DNA of 64,000 bases from Plantactinospora endophytica (GTDB taxonomy: Bacteria > Actinomycetota > Actinomycetes > Mycobacteriales > Micromonosporaceae), in the NCBI RefSeq assembly GCF_016862915.1, contig NZ_BONW01000016.1, positions 1-64,000 of the forward strand, written 5' to 3'. Numbering within the stretch: the stretch's first letter is position 1; every line of letters begins with the position of its first letter. A program made the position numbers and the translations under genes. Positions 43,475 to 51,001 of the stretch are shown in pieces. The notes beneath the pieces were generated by a model. The model had not been told where the DNA came from. It saw only the letters and a program-made list of their open reading frames with translations, and made no database searches.

Positions 43475-44014
43475 ATGAAGACGCACATCGCCGACCGGGA
43501 GTCGGTCGACGCCGGCGACCTGGCCGGACTCTTCGACCGGTACGCCCGGGAGCTGTTGCGGTACTGCGCACGCCGGGTGGGCGACGACGTCGCGGAGGAC
43601 GTGGTCGCCGAGACGTTCCTGCTCGCGTACGAGCGACGCGAGCGGTACGACCCGACCAGGGGTGCCCTGTTGCCCTGGCTGTACGGCATCGCCACCAACC
43701 TGTTGCGGCGGCACCTGCGCACCGAACTCCGGCTGCTGCGTACGGCCGTCCCGGCTGACCTGGTCAGCGAGGGTCCGGCACTGCGCAGCGCCGAACGGGT
43801 CGACGCCCAGCGATCCGTCGCCCGGCTCGCAGCCGTACTCGCCAAACTGCCCCGACGACAACGGGACGTGCTGATGCTCTACGCCGTCGCCGAACTGGAG
43901 TACGCCGAGATCGCCGCCGCGCTCGACATTCCGCTGGGCTCGGTCCAGTCGGCCCTGCACCGGGCCCGGACGAAGGTGCGCGCCGCCCTGCCCGCCGAAG
44001 GAGAGAACCGATGA
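43475..44014 (+). CDS. ECF-type RNA polymerase sigma factor
   Basis: A 179-residue sigma-70 family protein with region 2 (LFDRYARELLRYCARRVGDD, AEDVVAETFLLAYERRERY, LPWLYGIATNLLRRH) and region 4 (LPRRQRDVLMLYAVAELEYAEIA, GSVQSALHRARTKVR). GAGAGGG before ATG 43475. The next gene overlaps by 4 bp and encodes a membrane protein of the CU044_5270 family, which regularly accompanies this sigma group and may act as its regulator in place of a classical anti-sigma factor (inference). Confidence 0.9.
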   Translation: MKTHIADRESVDAGDLAGLFDRYARELLRYCARRVGDDVAEDVVAETFLLAYERRERYDPTRGALLPWLYGIATNLLRRHLRTELRLLRTAVPADLVSEGPALRSAERVDAQRSVARLAAVLAKLPRRQRDVLMLYAVAELEYAEIAAALDIPLGSVQSALHRARTKVRAALPAEGENR

Positions 44015-45144
44015 GCCGAACCGATCCCGACCTGGTGGCCGTGCGTACCCTGCCGCCCGGACTGCCCGAGCCCGACGACGAGGCGGTCGCGCGTACCTGG
44101 CGGGCCGTCGTCAGCAAGCGTGCGGCGCGGCAGCGGCGGCCCTGGCGACCGCGCCTGGTCCTGCCGGTCACCGCCGCCGCCGTGGTGTGCGGCCTCGCCC
44201 TCGGCGCGGGCCTGCTGTTCGCCCCGTCGGACACCCGGGTGCCGGACGGTACGGCAACGCCGGCCGGCACAGTGCGGTACGACGGTCCGGTCGACGTCAG
44301 GGCCGCGCTCGACGAGTTGACCGCCCGCGCCGGCACGGTCGACCCGGTACGGATTCCCGACGGGCAGTTCATCTACGTGCACACCCGGACGGTGGCCGTG
44401 CCCCGGCTCGGCGACCCGGCGGGCAGCGGTACCGGTGAGCCCGGCCGGCCGACGGCGGGAATGGGACCGGGTGGACCCGCCAGCGGTGCGGGCACGACCC
44501 CGCCACCGGCGGCCGGCCGGTCGGACCCGTCCGCCGAGCCGCTGCCGACCGATCTCCAGATGTGGGTCGACCCGGCCGGCATGATCGTGCTCGACGCCCG
44601 CCGGAACGGGGTGCAGGTGCAGCTCGGGGGCGGCGAGACGGCGAGCGAGGCGATACAGCGGCTCTTCGCGGAGGGGCCGAGTCTGGGTCTGCCGACCGCG
44701 CAGTGGCTGGCCGAGCTGCCGACCGATCCCGCGCTGCTGCGTACCCAACTGCTGGCCGAAGTCGGCGAGCGGCGGGGCTCCCCGGACCGTTGGCTGGCCG
44801 AGGTGTTGGGCACCCTGCTCCGGACCGCCGACCCGGTGCTCACCCCGGCGGTACGGGTCGCGCTCTACCGGGTACTCGGCGGGCTTGACGGACTGAGCGC
44901 GGCCAGGGTCACCGTCGACGGCCGGGAGCAGTACGTGATCCGGCACACCGAGGGCGTCGACGTCACCGACCTGCTGTTCGATGCCGGTACCGGCCGGTCG
45001 GCAGGGCGGGCCACCGGTCGGCTGGACGGCGCGGGGGTCACCGGCTCCGGATCGGCGTCGACGTCGTCGGCCTATCCGTCCGGTCTGCGGAGCCAGGACC
45101 TGTGGTCCTGGGCGATCGTCCCGGAGCTGGGACGGACCCGTTGA
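44011..45144 (+). CDS. CU044_5270-family membrane protein
   Basis: A 377-residue protein: cytoplasmic N-terminus of ~45 residues, one membrane helix (about 50-70, VLPVTAAAVVCGLALGAGLL) and an extracellular domain containing DGQFIYVHTRTVAV near 113-126 and VLGGLDGLSAARVTVDGREQ late, both typical of this sigma-associated family. A Gly/Pro-rich linker lies near 135-170. It overlaps the sigma gene (ATGA). The stop codon lies in the first copy of a 59-bp tandem repeat. Confidence 0.8.
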   Translation: MSRTDPDLVAVRTLPPGLPEPDDEAVARTWRAVVSKRAARQRRPWRPRLVLPVTAAAVVCGLALGAGLLFAPSDTRVPDGTATPAGTVRYDGPVDVRAALDELTARAGTVDPVRIPDGQFIYVHTRTVAVPRLGDPAGSGTGEPGRPTAGMGPGGPASGAGTTPPPAAGRSDPSAEPLPTDLQMWVDPAGMIVLDARRNGVQVQLGGGETASEAIQRLFAEGPSLGLPTAQWLAELPTDPALLRTQLLAEVGERRGSPDRWLAEVLGTLLRTADPVLTPAVRVALYRVLGGLDGLSAARVTVDGREQYVIRHTEGVDVTDLLFDAGTGRSAGRATGRLDGAGVTGSGSASTSSAYPSGLRSQDLWSWAIVPELGRTR

Positions 45145-45258
45145 CGTGGCGAGTCCCGGCGACGCAGGCCAGACGATCCTCTGCGGTGGGGCGGACCCGT
45201 TGACCTGGCGAGTCCCGGCGACGCCGCCCAGACGATCCCGCGCGATGGAGCGGACGTT
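45133..45258. repeat. 59-bp tandem repeat on a gene 3' end
   Basis: Copies at 45133-45191 and 45192-45250, both with CGGACCCGTTGAC, TGGCGAGTCCCGGCGACGC and CCAGACGATCC, and the start of a third (CGGAC) at 45251. The first contains the stop codon of the CU044_5270-family gene. The remainder of the gap to 45323 shows nothing. Confidence 0.85.
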
Positions 45259-45323
45259 CGTCCCGACGCGTGGAAGCGTGAGACGAGTGGTCGGCGGCTG
45301 GCCGGGGCGACCGGCGGCACCGG

Positions 45324-46076
45324 TCAGGCGAGCAGTGCCGGTCTCATCTCCGCGCCCAGGTTGATCCCGTTGACCACCCGGTGGCTGCCGGAGTCGTAGA
45401 CATCGATGGTGTTGTTGCGGCGCATGAGTTGCCGGGCCGGAGGCGGCAGCGGAGGTGGCTCGTCCATCGCCGCGCGGATCTTCGCGGCGCTGGAGATGAG
45501 CTGGTGGGCCAGGGCGGCGGCGTCGGTGTCCACCCGTACGCCGCCGTACTCCCAGCCGACGGCGGTGAGGTCGAGCACCTCGAACACGTGGGCCAGCAGC
45601 GGGTACGGGTCGGTCGCCTGGACGAGCCGGGGGGCGCGGGCGCCGACGACCGTGACGGCGGCGGCGACCTGCGCGTACGGGTGGAAGCCGCAGGGCAGCG
45701 CGAACAGCGGCCAACGCAGCTCCGAGCCGGCCGCCTCCCACAGTGGTCGGTAGTTCCGCCGGTTGACGCTGAGCCAGTGCCCCGTACGACGATGCAGGTC
45801 GACGGCTTGGGCGGAGAGTTCCCGATGCCCCTCGTCGGCCACCTCGCGGAGGATCCTGGCCGCCACGACCAGGCCGTCGTCGTCGTCCAGTAACCGGGCT
45901 GCCGCGTCGGCCTGGTCGGGAAACCGGGCCTGGACGCGAGCGCCGAACCGTTGCCGGAGGTCCTGGAGCAGTGCCTCCTGCCGGACCGGATCGTGTTGGA
46001 CCTGCTTCCTACCCAGCAGAAGCCGGAACCACCGCATGTCGTCTCGTTTCAGCAGCCGCCTGGAGAACCCGGTCAT
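45324..46076 (-). CDS. Hypothetical protein, 250 aa
   Basis: I do not recognise this family. The protein is soluble, with no signal peptide or membrane helix, and has good coding character. An N-terminal basic stretch (MTGFSRRLLKRDDMRWFRLLLGRK, split here) is followed by acidic and Arg-rich helices, a mixed core (WPLFALPCGFHPYAQVAAAVTVVG) and a C-terminal IDVYDSGSHRVVNG. Start could also be ATG 46037. It stands between the sigma operon and the kinase gene without an obvious operon partner. Confidence 0.6.
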   Translation of the reverse strand: MTGFSRRLLKRDDMRWFRLLLGRKQVQHDPVRQEALLQDLRQRFGARVQARFPDQADAAARLLDDDDGLVVAARILREVADEGHRELSAQAVDLHRRTGHWLSVNRRNYRPLWEAAGSELRWPLFALPCGFHPYAQVAAAVTVVGARAPRLVQATDPYPLLAHVFEVLDLTAVGWEYGGVRVDTDAAALAHQLISSAAKIRAAMDEPPPLPPPARQLMRRNNTIDVYDSGSHRVVNGINLGAEMRPALLA

Positions 46077-46128
46077 GCTACAAGACGGCGGGCGGTGGCG
46101 ACGTCAGCCGGCACCCCAGGGCACGGCT

Positions 46129-46250
46129 CGGCAGGCAGCCACGTTCGACCGGGCCCGACCATCCCGGCCCGGCAGGCAGCCACGTCCAGCCCGGGCCGAC
46201 AGCCCGGCTCGGCAGACGGGCCGGTCCGCCCGGCAGCCCGGCCCGGCAGG
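46129..46250. repeat. ~41-bp tandem repeat
   Basis: CGGCAGGCAGCCACGT occurs at 46129-46144 and 46170-46185 with a diverged copy from 46210, period 40-41 bp. It lies in the 196-bp gap between the hypothetical gene and the 3' end of the kinase-like gene. Nothing else is recognised in the gap. Confidence 0.7.
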
Positions 46251-46272
46251 TCGGGTCCACACTGCGGCTCGG

Positions 46273-47193
46273 CTACCGGCCGATGCCGCCCGTCCGCCCG
46301 GACAGGTGGTCGAGGACGAGGCGCTCCAGGCTGCGGCGTCCGAAAGCGGCCATCCCCGGGTTGCTCTCGACGTAGTACCAGACCACCCCCATGGACTGGA
46401 CGAAGGCCCATGCCTTACCACGTTCCCATTCCTCGTCATCGCAGCCCAGCCGGTCCCGGAACACCTGCCTCGGTCCAGTGTCGAGCAGCTGCCACGCGGC
46501 GACGAGATCCAGGGCCGGGTCGGCCGGTCCGAACCCGCCGACGTCGATCACCCCGGCCAGCCGCCCGGCCGTCACCAGGACGTTCCCCGGGATCAGGTCG
46601 CCGTGGTTCATCACGTCCGTCGGGTCGGGTCGGGGAGTGATCCGCAGGGCTGCCCACATCCGCCGCAGCTCCGGCACGTCCAACAGTTCCTCGCTGCGGG
46701 AGAAACAGGTCTCCATCCAGCCGTCGTGCGAGGTCAGCGCGCCGCCCCGGCCGGAACCGCCGAACGTCCGGCCCCGGGTGTCGATCGCGCGTACCCCGGC
46801 GACGAAGTCGGCGAGGTCCTCGGCGAACGCCACCGATCCGCTCGGGTCCGCCTCGCTGGCGACCGTGCCGGGTATCCAGGTCTGGACCGACCAGGGCAGC
46901 GGATAGCCGTGGCCCGGCCGTCCCAGTGCGACCGGTTCGGGAGTCGGGAAACGGGTACGGCCGGCCAGCTCGCGGGCCGCCTCCGCCTCCGCTTCCAGCC
47001 ACCGGAGCGTCCGGTCGACCTCGCCGGGCTCCAGCGGGAACCGGGCCCCCAGCCGGTCGCCGATCCGGAACAGCGCGTTGACGGTACCGTCCGACACCAC
47101 GGCCCGGACCGGCAGCTCGGCCCACTCGGGAAACTGCTCGGCCACCAGCGCGCGTACGACGTCGACGGTCACGGTCAGCTCGTTGGGGTGCAT
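46273..47193 (-). CDS. Aminoglycoside-phosphotransferase-family kinase
   Basis: A 306-residue small-molecule kinase of the APH/choline-kinase fold. The catalytic loop is VMNHGDLIPGNVLV (His-Gly-Asp with downstream Asn) and the metal-binding segment reads GVIDVGGFGPADPALDL, with Asp of the usual DFD/DxG motif. WSVQTWIPG and the Ala-rich N-lobe are typical of the actinobacterial group. Resistance to aminoglycosides cannot be assumed; many members act on cell metabolites. Divergent from the methyltransferase gene, 231 bp apart. Confidence 0.83.
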   Translation of the reverse strand: MHPNELTVTVDVVRALVAEQFPEWAELPVRAVVSDGTVNALFRIGDRLGARFPLEPGEVDRTLRWLEAEAEAARELAGRTRFPTPEPVALGRPGHGYPLPWSVQTWIPGTVASEADPSGSVAFAEDLADFVAGVRAIDTRGRTFGGSGRGGALTSHDGWMETCFSRSEELLDVPELRRMWAALRITPRPDPTDVMNHGDLIPGNVLVTAGRLAGVIDVGGFGPADPALDLVAAWQLLDTGPRQVFRDRLGCDDEEWERGKAWAFVQSMGVVWYYVESNPGMAAFGRRSLERLVLDHLSGRTGGIGR

Positions 47194-47424
47194 CGCCACC
47201 CGGCGATCATCGCCGTCCCGCAATGGGCCGGCAGCCCAATTTCGGGCCGACGCCACCAGTCCGGTGCCGCTGCCGGCGGCACCGACCTGCGGATCCACGC
47301 ACAGGGCGAACCGTCGGACAGTCAGTGCGGATCCGTTCCCGGATACGAGCGCTCGGCCGGGGCAGGTCGATTCGCGGGCATAAATCGGTGGACAGTGGAG
47401 ATCTCCGGCAGCAACCTTGGCGGG

Positions 47425-48168
47425 ATGCGACAGGAGGAGATCTGGGACGCCGAGGCCGCGCAGGGTTACGACAGTCCGGGCTCCGGCATGTTCGCCCCCG
47501 AGGTCCTGGGGCCCACCGTGGATCGCCTCGCCGAGCTGGCCGGTGCCGGGCCGGCGCTGGAGTTCGCCATCGGCACCGGTCGGGTGGCCGTGCCGTTGCG
47601 CCAGCGGGGAGTGCCGGTCACCGGCATCGAACTGTCCCGGCCGATGATCGACCAACTGCGTACGAAGGTCGACGAGGCGACCGTTCCGGTGGTCGTCGGC
47701 GACATGGCAACCGCCACCGCGCCCGGCGAGTACTCGCTCGTCTACCTCGTCTACAACACCATCTCCAACCTGCTCAGCCAGGCCGAGCAGGTCGCGTGCT
47801 TCCGTAACGCCGCCCGTCACCTGATCCCCGGCGGCCGGTTCGTCATCGAACTCTGGGTGCCCGAACTGCGCAAGCTCCCGCCCGGCCAGCAGGCGGTGGT
47901 CTTCCAGTCCAAGCCCGGTTACGTCGGTCTGGACACCTACGACGTGCTGCGGCAGCAGGTGGTGTCGCATCACTTCCGCTTCGGCGACGGCCGGCAGGCG
48001 CGGGTGTTCCGCAGCCCGCACCGCTACATCTGGCCGGCCGAACTGGACCTGATGGCGCAGTTGGCCGGATTCGAGCTGGAGAGCCGGCACGCGGACTGGA
48101 CCGGGGCCGAGTTCACCGCAGACTCGCGATCACACGTCTCCGTCTACCGTCTCCCGTCGGGCCGCTGA
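47425..48168 (+). CDS. Class I SAM-dependent methyltransferase
   Basis: A 247-residue methyltransferase. SAM motif ALEFAIGTGRVAVPLRQRG near 43-61, acidic residue in VTGIELSRPMIDQL, then VVVGDMATA and YSLVYLVYNTISNLLSQ; RHLIPGGRFVIELWVPE is the post-motif region. Starts MRQEEIWDAEAAQGYDSPGS, typical of a widespread actinobacterial group without known substrate. No operon partner. Confidence 0.85.
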   Translation: MRQEEIWDAEAAQGYDSPGSGMFAPEVLGPTVDRLAELAGAGPALEFAIGTGRVAVPLRQRGVPVTGIELSRPMIDQLRTKVDEATVPVVVGDMATATAPGEYSLVYLVYNTISNLLSQAEQVACFRNAARHLIPGGRFVIELWVPELRKLPPGQQAVVFQSKPGYVGLDTYDVLRQQVVSHHFRFGDGRQARVFRSPHRYIWPAELDLMAQLAGFELESRHADWTGAEFTADSRSHVSVYRLPSGR

Positions 48169-48442
48169 CCCTGGGCGAACTCGCCGAGTAGCCCCGGTCG
48201 TCCGGCGCCACCGGGCCGGCCCGGCGAACCCGCCCTCCACCGGGCGGCCGACGCGTCCGCTGCCGCACCCAGATCATCGGCGGCACCGGGATGACCATCG
48301 GGACGAGGTCACCGGCGGCGACGTGGTCCCCGGACCGGCGCACCTCGTGTCCGTGGTTCGCATCGACGGACGCCGTGCGGCCTGCTTGGATGGGGCGTCG
48401 ATGCGATCCCGATCGGTGCGGGCCGAGGAGAGGGAGCAGGGA

Positions 48443-49531
48443 ATGACCCAAGAGGACCGGTGGGACTTCTTCATCGCGTACGCCGCTGCGGACCGCACCG
48501 CCGCCGAAGAGCTGTACGACCTGCTCACTCCGCCCTTCCGGGTGTTCCTCGACCACCGGAGCCTGCTGCCCGGCGACGACTGGGACAGCCGGCTGCCCGC
48601 CGCGCAGCGCCAGGCGGCGATCACCCTGGTACTGATCTCCGCCAGCAGCGAGCGCGCCTACTACCAGCGGGAGGAGGTGGCCCGGGCCGTCGAGCTGTCC
48701 CGGCGGGAGGACGGCCTGCACCGGGTCGTGCCGGTACTGCTGGACGAGTCGGCCGGTGCCGACGAACTGCCGTACGGACTGCGGCTCAAGCAGGCCATCC
48801 CGGTCACCGCCGGAGGTGGACTCGGGCAGGTCGCCGAGCGGCTCCGGAGCACGCTGCGGCACCGCCTGGCCCTGCCCCCCGACGAGTTGCTGCGGCGGTA
48901 CGAGGACCGGACGGTCGTCGAGCGGGCCGTCCGGCTGGTACCCCGGGACGGGTTCGATCCGACCGGCCAACTCGGACTGCCCAGCCGCAAGTACGTCTTC
49001 GTCGGCGACCACGAGGAGCAGCGGCACCGTACGCTGCGGCAGGTCCTCTCCAACCTCTGGATCGGGGACGCCTTCGAGCAGGTCGACAACTCCAACTGCC
49101 CCTGGCTGGCCCTCACCTTCGACCTCGGTGAACTCAACCGGCGCAAGATGGACCTGCTGCCGGCGACCTGGAAGGCCGCGTTCCGGATCCTCTCCGACCC
49201 GACCCGGGCGGCCTGCTTCGAGGCGACCGACGAGGAACGTGCGCTGCTCGGCCGGCCGCCCCGCAACTACTACTCGGACGACCAGCAGGCGTGGTATTCG
49301 AGCTGCACCACCCGGGAGCGCAGGTACACCCCGTGGGGCACCGACTACTTCATCCGGGAGGTGCTCGGGATCAGTTGGCTGTGTTTCACCGGTACCGGCA
49401 TCACCCAGGGCGCCCGGCAGTCGAGCGGGCTGCCGTCGCGGGTCTTCTTCGTCCGGAACCTGCCCCTGCACAGCATCGACTACCAGGTCCAGGACCTGGG
49501 CGTACCCGACGACGACATCGTGCTCGACTAG
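48443..49531 (+). CDS. TIR-domain protein with an unknown C-terminal domain
   Basis: A 362-residue soluble protein. Residues about 6-135 form a TIR domain: WDFFIAYAAADRTAAEELYDLL (strand A and helix A, split here), FRVFLDHRSLLPGDDW (BB-loop region) and ITLVLISASSERAYYQREEV. Bacterial TIR domains often cleave NAD+ and serve in anti-phage defence or signalling; the Glu in YYQREEV is a candidate catalytic residue. The ~220-residue C-terminal part (KYVFVGDHEEQRHRTLRQVL, RRYTPWGTDYFIREVLG) is not recognised. It is followed, 108 bp later, by the Gly-Met repeat membrane protein. Confidence 0.82.
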   Translation: MTQEDRWDFFIAYAAADRTAAEELYDLLTPPFRVFLDHRSLLPGDDWDSRLPAAQRQAAITLVLISASSERAYYQREEVARAVELSRREDGLHRVVPVLLDESAGADELPYGLRLKQAIPVTAGGGLGQVAERLRSTLRHRLALPPDELLRRYEDRTVVERAVRLVPRDGFDPTGQLGLPSRKYVFVGDHEEQRHRTLRQVLSNLWIGDAFEQVDNSNCPWLALTFDLGELNRRKMDLLPATWKAAFRILSDPTRAACFEATDEERALLGRPPRNYYSDDQQAWYSSCTTRERRYTPWGTDYFIREVLGISWLCFTGTGITQGARQSSGLPSRVFFVRNLPLHSIDYQVQDLGVPDDDIVLD

Positions 49532-49639
49532 CGGCCGTCTCGCCGAGATCCACGAGAAAGGCCCCTAAACGCCGCCGATGCGGGATTGGAGCCCTGCCGC
49601 GGGGGTACCCGGCGGTTCTCCTACCACGGGGGGTGGCAG

Positions 49640-50548
49640 ATGTCGGAGCGGCATACCGTACTGCGTTCGATGCACGATCTCGGCCTGGCTGCCTGGTTCG
49701 GCGGCTCCCTGATGGGGGCGGTCGGGGTCAACGGCGCGGCGGCGAAGGTGAGCGACTCGAGGCAGCGGCTCGGGGTGGCCTCGGCCGGCTGGGCGCGCTG
49801 GACTCCGGTGAACGCGGCGGCGATCGGTACGCACGTGGCCGGCGCCGCCGGTGAACTGATCACCGAGAGTCCCCGGATGCTGGTGCAGTCCGGAGTCGGA
49901 AAAATGAGTGCCGTCAAGACCGGACTGACGGTGGCGGCGCTCGCGGTGACCGGCTACAGCCGGCTGCTCGGCATGCAGTTGCAGAAGAGCAGCGAGGCGC
50001 CGGTGGTGGCGACGACGGCACCGGAGAACGGGACGCCTCGGGACGTCGCGGCACGGCAGCGACAGTTACGGGTGTTGCAGTGGGTGATCCCGGCCCTGAC
50101 CGGCGGGTTGATCGTGGTCACCGCGCTCGCCGGCGAGCAGCAGAAACCCGGCCAGGTGTACCGGGGTGTGCTGGCCCGGATGAGCGGGATCGGGCGGCGG
50201 AGCAGGGGACTCCAGCAGATGACCGCCGGAGGCATGGCCGCAAGGCGTATCCGGGGCATGGCCGGCAAGGGCATGGGCGGGATGGCCGGCAAGGGCATGG
50301 GCGGGATGGCCGGCAAGGGCATGGGCGGGATGGCCGGCAAGGCTATGCACGGGATGGCCGGCAAGGGCATGGGCGGGATGGTCGGCAGGGGCATGAGCGG
50401 CATGACCGGTAGGGGCATGAACGGGATGGCCGGCAAGGGCCGGAGCGGGATGACCGGCGAGGGCGTGCGGGCGGTGCTGACCCGCGCGACGTCGGGGATG
50501 GCCGGGATGCGGGTGGCCCGGATGGCGGTGGCGAAGCTGCGCCACTGA
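49640..50548 (+). CDS. Membrane protein with Gly-Met octapeptide repeats
   Basis: A 302-residue protein not assigned to a known family. The N-terminal ~180 residues hold hydrophobic segments (LGLAAWFGGSLMGAVGVNG, TGLTVAALAVTGYSRLLGM, VIPALTGGLIVVTALAG). From about 207 to 276 there is an array of about eight octapeptides GMAGKGMG and variants (GMVGRGMS, GMTGRGMN), putting Met at every fourth position and Lys/Arg at every eighth. The C-terminus is basic. GGGGGG lies before ATG 49640. Function unknown; a methionine-rich, positively charged glycine array could bind soft metals or nucleic acid (speculation). Confidence 0.75.
   Translation: MSERHTVLRSMHDLGLAAWFGGSLMGAVGVNGAAAKVSDSRQRLGVASAGWARWTPVNAAAIGTHVAGAAGELITESPRMLVQSGVGKMSAVKTGLTVAALAVTGYSRLLGMQLQKSSEAPVVATTAPENGTPRDVAARQRQLRVLQWVIPALTGGLIVVTALAGEQQKPGQVYRGVLARMSGIGRRSRGLQQMTAGGMAARRIRGMAGKGMGGMAGKGMGGMAGKGMGGMAGKAMHGMAGKGMGGMVGRGMSGMTGRGMNGMAGKGRSGMTGEGVRAVLTRATSGMAGMRVARMAVAKLRH
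50258..50466. repeat. 24-bp coding minisatellite (Gly-Met array)
   Basis: Unit GGGATGGCCGGCAAGGGCATGGGC cut to its start GGGATGGCCGGCAAGGGC. Three adjacent copies are almost identical and about five more diverge mainly at non-Met positions. The 24-bp period keeps frame throughout. Confidence 0.9.
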
Positions 50549-50561
50549 CGGTCCGTCGAGG

Positions 50562-50599
50562 CGGCGGCCACGGCACCGGTACCTCCGCCGTGGCCGCCG
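50562..50599 (+). terminator. Hairpin terminator after the Gly-Met repeat gene
   Basis: A perfect 13-bp stem (50562-50574 with 50587-50599; core GGCGGCCACGGC) and 12-nt loop, starting 14 bp after the stop codon. No T tract, as is usual in high-GC actinomycetes. Confidence 0.65.
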
Positions 50600-51001
50600 G
50601 ACGGCGTCCGCGCAACCCCGTTCCGGTACGCCGAGCGCGGCACCACCGTGGCGGATGGTCCTGCCTGCGGGACCGACGTTCCTACCTGCGGGACCGACCT
50701 GTCCCGTACTCCGGGAGGAACCGGGGCCGTACGGGCCGCCGGGGAGGGCGGGATCCGGAATTCCGCCCGCCTCCGGACGCGGCGTCGACCCCACCCGACC
50801 ACGCCCGCCGAGCGCCGTCGGTCAGCCGTCTCCACCAGCACGAACGAGACCCAAGATCCCCAACGGCCGGGGAGACGGCGACGGCGACGGCATAAATTCT
50901 CGGCCCTGCGGTGTCAATGGACTGATGACTGCTGATTGTCTAACCCGATCGGTCTGGTATGGATAACGGTCGACACGGTTACCTCGGACCAGGATTGCCA
51001 C
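50600..51001. other. 400-bp gap before the LAL regulator
   Basis: No gene seen. It contains two direct copies of CCTGCGGGACCGAC (50675 and 50695 areas) and, nearer the regulator, an AT-richer part with TTGTCT (50936-50941) and TATGGA (50958-50963), spacer 16, as a possible promoter. Confidence 0.4.

Noticed and set aside
46273-47193. Self-resistance kinase for the cluster product
   Set aside because: Attractive for an aminosugar product, but the family is too broad and the gene is 2.9 kb beyond the cluster edge behind unrelated genes.
50258-50466. 24-bp repeats suggesting a CRISPR-like array
   Set aside because: There are no spacers; units are directly adjacent and keep an open reading frame with a Gly-Met pattern.
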